A DNA stretch of 64,000 nt, taken from NCBI GenBank assembly GCA_963522145.1, contig CAUQXI010000003.1, forward strand, positions 186,001 through 250,000, written 5' to 3'. The DNA is from Mesorhizobium_B sp963522145. Lineage in GTDB: Bacteria > Pseudomonadota > Alphaproteobacteria > Rhizobiales > Rhizobiaceae. The stretch's first letter is position 1. The number at the start of each line of letters is the position of its first letter. Below, piece by piece: positions 24,984 through 32,969 of this stretch. The translations under genes were made by a program, and so were the position numbers. The notes below the pieces were generated by a model. The model had not been told where the DNA came from. It searched no databases and worked only from the letters and a program-made list of their open reading frames with translations.

Positions 24984-26201
24984 ATGAACATCAAGAGCCT
25001 GCTCCTCGGCTCAGCTGCGGCTCTCGTCGCAGTGTCGGGTGCACGTGCTGCCGACGCGGTCGTGATGGCCGAGCCGGAGCCCATGGAATATGTGCGCGTT
25101 TGCGACGTGTACGGCACCGGCTACTTCTACATCCCCGGCACCGAAACCTGCATGCGCATCGGCGGCTATGTCCGTTTCGACATCAACGGCGGTGAGCTCA
25201 TCACCCGCGGCACGGATCGCGATACCTACGACACGCTTGCTCGCCTCTCGCTCCAGGTTACGACTGCTTCGGAGACCGAGCTCGGCACCCTGCGTACCTA
25301 CGCTGAGACCCGCTTCAACTACACGAACGGCGGCAACGACTCGGCTGGCATCGTGTTCGGTGCAGATGGCCCCGAGGACGCGGTTGATGACACCGGCCTT
25401 TCCCTGAACTTCGCTTGGATCCAGCTCGGTGGTTTCCGAGTCGGTAAAGACGAGTCGCTCTTCACCACGTTCCCCGGCTACGCTGGCAACGTGATCCGCG
25501 ACGACGAAGTCGTTTCCTTCGGTCCCTATGACACCAACCTCATCAGCTATACGTTCGATGCCGGCAACGGCTTCTCGGCTGCGGTGTCGGTCGAAGAAGG
25601 CAACTCCACGGACGAGATCAACTCCTACGCTCCGCATGTGGTCGCCGGTCTGAAGTTCGTGCAGGGCTGGGGCGGCGTCACCGGCGTCGCTGCTTACGAT
25701 GCCAACAACGAAGAGTTCGCTGGCAAGGTTCGCTTGGACCTCAAGGTCAATGATGCCTTCTCCGCCTTCGTGATGGGTGGCTACAAGACCGACGACGGCG
25801 ATGTCGATGGCGCAGGCGTTCCGGTTGACACCGATGGCGATGGCGTTGCCGACTCGTTCGCTGGGTTCGATGCGGACGACTTCAACGACGGCACGAACTA
25901 CTACGGCACATGGCGCGGCGGTGACGAAGACGAGCTCGGTGGCGGCGATGGTTACGCGATCTGGGCTGGTGCGTCTTACGTGATCAACCCGCAGACCACG
26001 GTCAATGGTCAGGTTTCGTATGACGAAGGCGAGGCTCTCCAGGCCAACCTGAACGTGTCTTACGAGATCGTCCCCGGCTTCAACATCACGCCGGAAGTTG
26101 TTTACGCTCACTTCGGCGAAGACAGCGACCCGCGTCGTGGCCTTGATGCAGACGACGACAGCCAGTTCGGTGGCGTCCTTCGCTTCCAGCGCTCGTTCTA
26201 A
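24984..26201 (+). CDS. Rhizobial-type outer-membrane porin
   Basis: The 405-residue protein starts with a signal peptide (cleavage after residue 22, ARA-AD). It continues with the alphaproteobacterial porin marks EYVRVCDVYGTGYFYIPGT and ETCMRIGGYVRFDI and ends on the aromatic residue of LRFQRSF, as outer-membrane barrels do. It forms a passive channel for small solutes. The two early cysteines probably pair. It is longer than many family members because of an Asp/Gly-rich insert at about residues 272-306, with DTDGDG at 282-287, likely a surface loop. The ribosome site is GGAGG; a strong terminator follows. Confidence 0.93.
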   Translation: MNIKSLLLGSAAALVAVSGARAADAVVMAEPEPMEYVRVCDVYGTGYFYIPGTETCMRIGGYVRFDINGGELITRGTDRDTYDTLARLSLQVTTASETELGTLRTYAETRFNYTNGGNDSAGIVFGADGPEDAVDDTGLSLNFAWIQLGGFRVGKDESLFTTFPGYAGNVIRDDEVVSFGPYDTNLISYTFDAGNGFSAAVSVEEGNSTDEINSYAPHVVAGLKFVQGWGGVTGVAAYDANNEEFAGKVRLDLKVNDAFSAFVMGGYKTDDGDVDGAGVPVDTDGDGVADSFAGFDADDFNDGTNYYGTWRGGDEDELGGGDGYAIWAGASYVINPQTTVNGQVSYDEGEALQANLNVSYEIVPGFNITPEVVYAHFGEDSDPRRGLDADDDSQFGGVLRFQRSF

Positions 26202-26223
26202 TCGAACGATCGTCTGAACAAGG

Positions 26224-26252
26224 AGCCCGGCGGGAAACCGCCGGGCTTTTTG
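26224..26252 (+). terminator. Rho-independent terminator of porin gene
   Basis: A perfect 10-bp stem AGCCCGGCGG/CCGCCGGGCT with a GAAA tetraloop is followed by a T-run (26247-26251). It lies 22 bp after the porin stop. Confidence 0.92.
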
Positions 26253-26299
26253 CTTTTGCGCGATAGCAACGGCTGCGCGAATTTCTGTTTGGGCTGTGC

Positions 26300-27187
26300 T
26301 CAGCCAGAGAGTGGCAGGGCAGAAACAAACCGGCTGATCCGCTGCGGCAGGCCTGCCGTGTCGAGCAGCGGCGCGTGGCCTTGTCCCACGACAGTCTCTA
26401 CCTCCATCGCCGGATGCCGCGTCATCATTTCTGCCAGGATCTCGGCCGTCAGCAGCTTCGAGTTCTCACCCCGAAGCGTGAGTACAGGGCTCTGCGCAAG
26501 CAGAGCGAATTGATCCCAAAGCGTCGGCAGCGGCGTTGAAAGATTGAGTGCCGCGAGGCCGTTCAGCAGCGCCAGGTCGAAATCCAGCACAAGCTCGCCT
26601 GGGCGATAAAGCGCTCGGGTGAGACGCTGCCAGTCCTCCTTGCCGAGGGCAGGAAAGGCGCCGCCGTGAAGGGTGCGCTGGTGCTGGACGGCCTCCGAAA
26701 AGCTTTGCGGCTTTGCTTCGCTCCCGAAATACGACTTGATCTCGGCCAGCCCTTGAGTGCCAAGCGCCGGCCCGACATCGTTCAGCACTGCGCCGGCGAT
26801 CAGGCTGGGCCGCATCGCGGCCAGCAGGTGCATGATCAGCCCGCCACGCGACGTGCCGATGAACGCCGCCCGCGATACGCCGAGCGCATCGAGTCCGGCA
26901 AGCACATCCTGCGCCTCGATCGCAACCGTGTAATTGCGCCAGTTCGGGTCGTGAGCGGATCGCCCGCGCCCGCGATAATCGAAAACCAGCACACTGCGGG
27001 AATGAAGCGGATCATTGGCAAGATGTCGCGCGAGACCCTCGAAGTCGCGCGCATTCCGGGTCAGGCCGGGAAGGCAGACCACCGGCAACGCACGGTCATC
27101 CCCGTCATAGAAGCGGATGTGGAGCCTGAGCCCGTCGGCTGACGAATAAAAGAACGAGTGCTCCGCCAATTTCATCTCCTGCTTCAT
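26300..27187 (-). CDS. Alpha/beta hydrolase
   Basis: This 295-residue protein has the alpha/beta-hydrolase fold: oxyanion region CLPGLTRNARDF, YRGRGRSAHDPNW, the nucleophile serine in the elbow GTSRGG (about residue 114) and the catalytic histidine in VGQGHAPLLDT near the end. A cap region lies between. It probably cleaves an ester or lactone; the substrate is not evident. No signal peptide was seen. It lies 45 bp after the stop... of the next gene's far end, with both on the minus strand but in reverse order: the transglycosylase is upstream. Confidence 0.86.
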   Translation of the reverse strand: MKQEMKLAEHSFFYSSADGLRLHIRFYDGDDRALPVVCLPGLTRNARDFEGLARHLANDPLHSRSVLVFDYRGRGRSAHDPNWRNYTVAIEAQDVLAGLDALGVSRAAFIGTSRGGLIMHLLAAMRPSLIAGAVLNDVGPALGTQGLAEIKSYFGSEAKPQSFSEAVQHQRTLHGGAFPALGKEDWQRLTRALYRPGELVLDFDLALLNGLAALNLSTPLPTLWDQFALLAQSPVLTLRGENSKLLTAEILAEMMTRHPAMEVETVVGQGHAPLLDTAGLPQRISRFVSALPLSG

Positions 27188-27232
27188 GGGCAGGATGGGG
27201 TCGAAAGCAGGAGCGCTGCAAGCTGTTGCCGC

Positions 27233-29257
27233 TCAGCGCCCACGGACGAGGTCGGTGCCGATGTCGGCATGACCCGACAACTGCATTTTGTAGACCTGAT
27301 AGTTCTCCATCACGCGCTGCACATAGGCGCGCGTTTCGCTGAACGGGATGCGCTCGATCCAGTCCACCACCCCGTCGATGTCGGCGGTGCGAGGATCGCC
27401 GTAGCGCTTGATCCACTCCCGCGCGCGGCGCGGGCCGGCATTGTAGCCTGCGAAGGTCAGCACATAGGAGCCATCGAACTGCTTGAGCTGCTCGTCCAGA
27501 AAGGCCGCGCCAAGCGTCGCATTATAGGCGGCATCCGTGGTGAGGCGATCCTGCGAAAAGGGCAGTCCGGCCTTGCGCGCCGTTTCCCGCGCCGTGTTGG
27601 GAAGGAGCTGAAGCAGTCCACGCGCGCCCGCGCCGGAGACGGCGCCGATGTTGAACTCGCTTTCCTGCCGCGCGACTGCATAGGCCAGCGCTTTTCCTGC
27701 GCCCGGTATCTCGGCCGTATCAGGAATGGCGCCCATCGGGTGCGACAGCGCGCCGATGTTCAGGCCGCGCGCGGCGGCCGCCTTGGCCACCTTCAGCGCG
27801 AGATAATGGTTGCCCCGCTGCTCGGCCATGCCGGCCAGCAGCGCCAGTTCGCCGGGCTGGTCGAGTGTGTCGGCGAGGCTGCGATACAGCATATCGGCCA
27901 GCTTCGAATGCCCGGCCTCTTCCAGCCGCATGATCGCCTGAACCGCATCGCGACCATTAAAGCGTCGGTGATCCTCCGCGGTCGTCGCAGGTGCGGGAAC
28001 GGCGAGCGCGTCGCGCCCGAGCCGGCTTGCGGCGAGCTGGCCGTAGAAGCTTGTTCCGAATGCAGCCGCTTGTTCATAAAGCGCGCGTGCGTCGCCCCCG
28101 CCGCCCGCTTCTGCCGCGCGCCCCGCCCAGTAATAGGACCGCGACAGCGAAATTGGCCCGGACGCGGCCTCGGCGATCCGCGCGAAATGAACGGCCGCAG
28201 CCTTCGCGTCCTTCAATCCGCGCAGCGCATACCAGCCGGCATGGAACTCCGCATCCGCGCGGTTGACCGGGCTTTCGGCAGCATGTGCCGCGACAAGCTT
28301 GTAGGCTGTGGCCACATCGCCGCCGTCCATCAGCTCGCGCGAAAGCGCGCGCCGCTCGATCCACCATGCGTCGGGGTCCGCCAGCGCGGCCTGCTCCGTC
28401 GGCGCCTTCAGCATCGCCGCTGCCGCCGCTGCGAACTTCTTCTGCCGCCGCAGCATTTTCGCCTGTGCGAAGTAGAAGCCGGCGGAGCGCTGTTCGGCCG
28501 GCACTGCGTCCAGCAGCTTGCCAGCCTGCTTGTCGCTCCTGATGCTTGCGGCCCAGGCATCGGCGAGCTTGCCCGCTCCCGCCAGCGCCGCCACGCGCTG
28601 CGCCGACTTCACCCGCTTGGCATACAGCATGCGCTCCATGCGTATGCGATGATCGGCGGCCGGGATGATCGCGCCGAACTCCTTCAGGATGGCCGCTTCC
28701 TGCGCCGGCTCGAGCTTTTCGCGCTGCCAGAACGGCAGCAGCACGCCCTTTGCCGCCTCCACTTTTCCAAGCGTCACAGAGGCGCGGGTGAGCAGCACTA
28801 TGCCCTGGAAGGTAAGGGGCGTGGTGCCATTGAAGGCGTGAACCACGACCGAAGCGTCAGGGTTTTCGCGGTAAAGGGCGCGCTCATTGTTGCGGCGCAT
28901 GGTTGTTGCGCCGGGCCAATCGGAGAGAGCCCGCGCTGTTTCCGCGATCTCGGCGCTGGGTACGCTGCTTCCACCAGACACGGCAATGGCCCAGCTCAGC
29001 ACCTTATGATCGAGCGAGTCGCGCGAAAGTCCGTTCCGCACCTCGAGCGCCTCACCGATCCGCCCGCCGGCCAGCGCATCGAGCCCGATCTTCAGCGGGG
29101 CGATAGGGGCCTGGAACAACGCGTCGGCTTGCGTGAGCGGTGCGCTGCCCGTGATCGTGAAGGCGCCGACGGACGCGCTCCAAACCGCAATCGGCGCAAA
29201 GATCGCTGCGGCGGCGAGGAGGGTGTTGAAACGCTGCTTGCGAAGCAAATGCCTCAT
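27233..29257 (-). CDS. Soluble lytic murein transglycosylase (SLT family)
   Basis: The 674-residue periplasmic enzyme cleaves peptidoglycan glycan strands. A signal peptide (RKQRFNTLLAAAAIFAPIAV) precedes a long alpha-helical region with TPR-like repeats (about 60-480). The C-terminal SLT domain carries the catalytic glutamate in VARQESEFNIGAVSGAG, then GLLQLLPNTA and LTFAGYNAGPRRAREW. The ATG at 29257 was chosen because the longer frame begins with TTG and delays the signal peptide. It is divergent from dapA and lies upstream of the alpha/beta hydrolase, 45 bp apart. Confidence 0.92.
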   Translation of the reverse strand: MRHLLRKQRFNTLLAAAAIFAPIAVWSASVGAFTITGSAPLTQADALFQAPIAPLKIGLDALAGGRIGEALEVRNGLSRDSLDHKVLSWAIAVSGGSSVPSAEIAETARALSDWPGATTMRRNNERALYRENPDASVVVHAFNGTTPLTFQGIVLLTRASVTLGKVEAAKGVLLPFWQREKLEPAQEAAILKEFGAIIPAADHRIRMERMLYAKRVKSAQRVAALAGAGKLADAWAASIRSDKQAGKLLDAVPAEQRSAGFYFAQAKMLRRQKKFAAAAAAMLKAPTEQAALADPDAWWIERRALSRELMDGGDVATAYKLVAAHAAESPVNRADAEFHAGWYALRGLKDAKAAAVHFARIAEAASGPISLSRSYYWAGRAAEAGGGGDARALYEQAAAFGTSFYGQLAASRLGRDALAVPAPATTAEDHRRFNGRDAVQAIMRLEEAGHSKLADMLYRSLADTLDQPGELALLAGMAEQRGNHYLALKVAKAAAARGLNIGALSHPMGAIPDTAEIPGAGKALAYAVARQESEFNIGAVSGAGARGLLQLLPNTARETARKAGLPFSQDRLTTDAAYNATLGAAFLDEQLKQFDGSYVLTFAGYNAGPRRAREWIKRYGDPRTADIDGVVDWIERIPFSETRAYVQRVMENYQVYKMQLSGHADIGTDLVRGR

Positions 29258-29500
29258 GCTCCCATCGTTGAACCACGAACCGGGGAGGCCCCGATTCAAA
29301 CTAAGATCGCATGGTGAAGCAGGGGTTAATCGATGCCCCGCGTGTGCGCCTGCTCGGATGCCGCCGGGAACTTGAACGCAGGAGACGGCAAGACTATGGT
29401 GCGCCGCCGTGCCCGATACTGGGCGTCGGATTCATCCGATCGAAGCGATCAACAGAACAGCACGCGGAATGCGTTCGTGACCCAGGGAAATTCGTGCATC

Positions 29501-30382
29501 ATGCTGAGGGGGTCGATCACCGCGCTCGTGACGCCGTTTCGAACGGATGGCAGTTTCGACGATGAAGCATTCCGCGCCTTTGTGGAATGGCAGATCGCGG
29601 AAGGCTCGCGCGGACTGGTGCCTGTGGGCACGACGGGCGAGTCGCCGACACTGAGCCATGAGGAGCATCGCGCGGTGGTACGCGCCTGTGTGGAGGCATC
29701 GAACGGCCGTGTGCCGGTGGTCGCAGGCGCAGGCTCCAACAACACGGCTGAGGCCATCGCATTGGCCCGTTATGCCGAGGAAGTCGGCGCGGACGCCGTG
29801 CTGGTGGTCACGCCCTATTACAACAAGCCCACGCAGCGCGGTCTCTACGCCCATTTCGCCGCGATCGCCGGCGCGACCCGCCTGCCGATCATCATCTACA
29901 ACATCCCGCCGCGCTCGGTGATCGACATGACGCCCGAGACGATGGGTCGGCTCGCCGCTGATTTCGCAAACATCGTCGGCGTCAAGGACGCGACGGGCAA
30001 GATCGAGCGCGCCTCCGAACAGCGCATGACTTGCGGCAAGGACTTCATCCAGCTTTCGGGCGAGGATGCTACCGCGCTCGGCTTCAATGCCCATGGCGGC
30101 GTGGGTGCGATCTCGGTGACGGCCAATGTCGCGCCGCGTCTATGCTCGGAGTTCCAGGACGCCACCTTGAGCGGCGATTTCACGCGCGCGCTCGAGTTGC
30201 AGGATCGCCTGATGCCGCTTCACAAGGCGCTCTTCATAGAACCCGGCGTGTCCGGCTCGAAATATGCGCTTTCCCGCCTTGGCAAGGTCGGCAATGTGCT
30301 TCGCTCGCCGTTGATGACGGTGGAAGACACCACCGCCGAGCGCATCGACGCGGCGCTGGTTCATGCCGGCCTGCTGAATTGA
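29501..30382 (+). CDS. dapA: 4-hydroxy-tetrahydrodipicolinate synthase
   Basis: DapA joins pyruvate and aspartate semialdehyde at the start of lysine and diaminopimelate synthesis. The protein has 293 residues from this ATG (E. coli 292). It shows GSITALVTPF, GTTGESPTL, VVTPYYNKPTQRGLY, the tyrosine of IYNIPPRS and the Schiff-base lysine K162 in GVKDATG. The frame opens upstream at 29333, but the extra residues are not family-like. It is followed by smpB after 30 bp, a conserved order in Rhizobiales. Confidence 0.97.
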   Translation: MLRGSITALVTPFRTDGSFDDEAFRAFVEWQIAEGSRGLVPVGTTGESPTLSHEEHRAVVRACVEASNGRVPVVAGAGSNNTAEAIALARYAEEVGADAVLVVTPYYNKPTQRGLYAHFAAIAGATRLPIIIYNIPPRSVIDMTPETMGRLAADFANIVGVKDATGKIERASEQRMTCGKDFIQLSGEDATALGFNAHGGVGAISVTANVAPRLCSEFQDATLSGDFTRALELQDRLMPLHKALFIEPGVSGSKYALSRLGKVGNVLRSPLMTVEDTTAERIDAALVHAGLLN

Positions 30383-30412
30383 GCCGGCACCGCACCTATC
30401 TGATCATCTATC

Positions 30413-30886
30413 ATGGCTGAGAAAAGAGAGCGCAAGGACAAGGTCGTTGCCGAAAACCGCAAGGCGCGCTTCGCCTATGAAGTGCTCGACACGGTCGAGG
30501 TAGGACTGGTGCTGACCGGCACCGAGGTGAAGTCGCTTCGCGAAGGGCAGGCGAATATTCAGGAATCCTACGCCTCGTCCGAAGGTGGCGAGATCTGGCT
30601 GATCAATTCCTACCTGCCTGAATATCTTCAAGGCAATCGCTTCAATCATGAGCCGCGCCGGCGGCGTAAGCTGCTCCTCAACAAGCGCGAGATGGCGCGG
30701 CTGTCGCAGAGCGTCGAGCGCGAGGGCATGACCATGGTGCCCTTGAAGATCTACTTCAACGATCGTGGACGCGCCAAGCTGCTGCTCGCCGTCGCACGCG
30801 GCAAGAAGCTGCACGACAAGCGCGAAACGGAAAAGCAGCGTGACTGGGGTCGTGAGCGCGCGCGGCTGATGAAGGAGCGCGGCTAG
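30413..30886 (+). CDS. smpB: SsrA-binding protein SmpB
   Basis: SmpB binds tmRNA and helps rescue stalled ribosomes. The 157-residue protein has the family core: AENRKARFAYEVLDTVEVGL, GTEVKSLREGQANI, RRRKLLLNKREM and a basic C-terminal tail KKLHDKRETEKQRDWGRE that enters the mRNA channel. It follows dapA closely. Its stop codon lies inside an imperfect palindrome (30884-30925). No ssrA (tmRNA) gene was seen in the window. Confidence 0.97.
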   Translation: MAEKRERKDKVVAENRKARFAYEVLDTVEVGLVLTGTEVKSLREGQANIQESYASSEGGEIWLINSYLPEYLQGNRFNHEPRRRRKLLLNKREMARLSQSVEREGMTMVPLKIYFNDRGRAKLLLAVARGKKLHDKRETEKQRDWGRERARLMKERG

Positions 30887-30925
30887 AGCCTTTCCGGTGA
30901 TTCAGTTTCTGCGGAAGATGCTCTA
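30884..30925. repeat. Imperfect palindrome overlapping smpB stop
   Basis: TAGAGC (30884-30889) with TTCCG (30892-30896) mirror CGGAA and GCTCTA (30920-30925). The two matching blocks are broken by a short mismatch, and the loop is about 15 bases. The design resembles dispersed palindromic elements seen between rhizobial genes. It lacks a T-run and only one copy was noticed here. Confidence 0.35.
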
Positions 30926-30970
30926 AGTCATTGATCCAGGAGAGTTTCTCGGAGACGTAATGATATGCGC

Positions 30971-31645
30971 TTACCGTGAAGCCGTCCCGGCGGCCTCATT
31001 CAGGAACGCTCTCGCCTGCGCAAAAACATCCCGGAACATGTCGGTCGTCAGAACGCCGGTATTGGTGTTATAGCGCGAGCAGTGATAGCTGGCGAACAGC
31101 GCAAGTCTCCCGACATCGTAGCGCGCGCCATGACCGAACTTGTGTGCCGCCACGCGTAGGCCGAGGACTCGCAAAGTCGATTGATGCGCGATGCTTCCAA
31201 GCGTCAGGATCGCGCGCAGACGGGGAAATCGCGCGAAATTGGGCGCCAAGAACTGGCGGCAGGTTGCGATCTCCTCGCCCACCGGCTTGTTCTGCGGAGG
31301 GACGCATCGCACCGCGTTGATGATGGCTGCATCGACCAGCGTCAGTGTGTCATCCGGCGTCGCGCGATACTCTCCGGCCGCGAAGCCGAACTCCTTCATG
31401 GTGGCGTAAAGCAACTCGCCGGCATAATCGCCGGTGAAAGGCCGCCCGGTACGATTTGCACCGCGCAAACCTGGCGCAAGGCCAACCACGACGAGCCGCA
31501 CGCCTTCAACACCGCTTGACGGAAGAAAGATCGGCACCGGCGCGTTGTGCCAGGAGGGCTCGTTCTGCCGCCACTCCTCTCGAAACGCCTGCAGGCGCGG
31601 GCAGAGCGGACAGTCGCGCGATGGCTCGACAACAGAATCGATCAT
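30971..31645 (-). CDS. Uracil-DNA glycosylase, family 5 (UdgB type)
   Basis: The 224-residue enzyme removes uracil and other deaminated bases from DNA. Cysteines C12 and C15 near the start and two more in NAVRCVPPQ and EIATCRQF form the iron-sulfur cluster. Motif A is GLAPG (55-59) followed by RGANRTGRPFTGDY, where family 4 has GEAPG; the alanine marks family 5. The C-terminal motif appears in SYHCSRYNTNTG. It lies 8 bp after the NYN gene, on the same strand. Confidence 0.9.
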   Translation of the reverse strand: MIDSVVEPSRDCPLCPRLQAFREEWRQNEPSWHNAPVPIFLPSSGVEGVRLVVVGLAPGLRGANRTGRPFTGDYAGELLYATMKEFGFAAGEYRATPDDTLTLVDAAIINAVRCVPPQNKPVGEEIATCRQFLAPNFARFPRLRAILTLGSIAHQSTLRVLGLRVAAHKFGHGARYDVGRLALFASYHCSRYNTNTGVLTTDMFRDVFAQARAFLNEAAGTASR

Positions 31646-31653
31646 GGGAAGAG

Positions 31654-32235
31654 CTAAAGCTCGTCGGCTTCCGCCGCCAATTGTTCCATCCGCCGCGCCG
31701 GCCGCTCGGACGGATCACGGCCGACCTCTGCCTTGAGCGAACTGAGGTCGATGAAATTGTCGGCCTGCCGGCGAAGGTCATCGGAGATCATCGGCGGTTG
31801 GGAGGCAATAGTGGACACAACGCTCACCTTCCGGCCGCGGCGCTGCAACGCCTCCACGAGGGTACGGAAATCGCCGTCTCCGGAAAAAATGACATAGTGG
31901 TCAACCGCGTCCGCCAGTTCCAGAGCGTCGATCGCGAGTTCGATATCCATGTTGCCCTTGATCTTTCGGCGGCCGGTCGCATCCGTGAATTCCTTGGCCG
32001 GCTTGGTAACGACCTTGTAGCCGTTGTAGTCGAGCCAGTCGATCAACGGGCGGATCGACGAGTATTCCTGATCCTCCACAAGGGCGGTATAGTAGTAGGC
32101 GCGCAGCAGATAGCCGCGCTGGCCGAAGCTCGTCAGCAGCCTTCGATAGTCGATGTCGAACCCGAGAGCGCGCGAGGTCGCGTAGAGATTCGCGCCATCG
32201 ATGAAAAGCGCGATCTTCTCGCGGGGGTCGAACAT
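31654..32235 (-). CDS. NYN domain (LabA/DUF88 family) putative ribonuclease
   Basis: This 193-residue protein has the PIN-like NYN fold. Acidic residues lie in ALFIDGANLY (D13), GNMDIELAIDAL and IFSGDGDFRTLVEAL, which together bind metal for RNA cleavage; SVVSTIASQPPMISDDLRRQADNFIDL is the LabA tail. It is the usual neighbour of rpoZ and smpB in Rhizobiales. It is divergent from rpoZ and upstream of the uracil glycosylase. The RNA substrate is not known. Confidence 0.9.
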   Translation of the reverse strand: MFDPREKIALFIDGANLYATSRALGFDIDYRRLLTSFGQRGYLLRAYYYTALVEDQEYSSIRPLIDWLDYNGYKVVTKPAKEFTDATGRRKIKGNMDIELAIDALELADAVDHYVIFSGDGDFRTLVEALQRRGRKVSVVSTIASQPPMISDDLRRQADNFIDLSSLKAEVGRDPSERPARRMEQLAAEADEL

Positions 32236-32463
32236 GAGAGGAAATCCTTAGCTGAGCGTGCGCAAATACGCGTATCGGGCCCTTCTGGTTTCGTTCGCCT
32301 CGTGCGACCTTGTGCCATCGAGGCATCGCGGCGCGCGCAGGGTCCGGAGTGGCGGCGCTGCGGACAGCGCGGCTCGTCTGTGCCCAAGCTTGTCTTCGTG
32401 CGTGCTTGTCGCTATGTGAGCGGCAGAATCCAGACAATCCGTTCTTTGTGAAAGGGGCAGCCG

Positions 32464-32862
32464 ATGGCCCGCGTCACCGTCGAAGACTGCATCGACAAGG
32501 TCAATAATCGTTTCGAGCTGATCCTGCTTGCCGGGCATCGGGCGCGCCAGATCAGCCAGGGCCAGGCGATTACCGTGCCGCGGGATAACGACAAGAACCC
32601 CGTGGTCGCCCTGCGGGAGATCGCCGACGAGACGCTATCGCCCGACGACCTGAAAGAAGACCTGATCCACTCGCTGCAGAAGCATGTCGAGGTGGATGAG
32701 CCGGAGGCTTCCGCGAGCGAGCTTGCCGAGGTGGCCGCGGAGTCCGGCACGGCAGATGTCGAACGTGGCGACGATGACATTTCCTTCGACCAGATGTCGG
32801 AAGAAGACCTGCTCGCCGGCATCGAGGGCCTCGTGCCGCCGGAAAAAACCGAAGACTTCTGA
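32464..32862 (+). CDS. rpoZ: DNA-directed RNA polymerase omega subunit
   Basis: Omega helps assemble RNA polymerase and binds ppGpp at the interface with beta'. The 132-residue protein begins ARVTVEDCIDKVNNRFEL and has the conserved VPRDNDKNPVVALREIA. Its acidic C-terminal tail is typical of alphaproteobacteria. A GAAAGGGG ribosome site lies before the ATG. It precedes rel, whose product makes ppGpp, an ancient and functionally sensible pairing. Confidence 0.97.
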   Translation: MARVTVEDCIDKVNNRFELILLAGHRARQISQGQAITVPRDNDKNPVVALREIADETLSPDDLKEDLIHSLQKHVEVDEPEASASELAEVAAESGTADVERGDDDISFDQMSEEDLLAGIEGLVPPEKTEDF

Positions 32863-32969
32863 TCTTGAACTCCGATTGCGCTTTCTCTTCGCAATCGAGC
32901 TTCATATCTTTGCTCATGCGCCGTGCCCTCCTGGCCGGCGCATGATGCTTTTTGGAATGGCCTGAACAG

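Noticed and set aside
27158..29317. Plus-strand frame of 719 codons
   Set aside because: It is antisense to the lytic transglycosylase, whose catalytic motif is intact. The frame has no motif.
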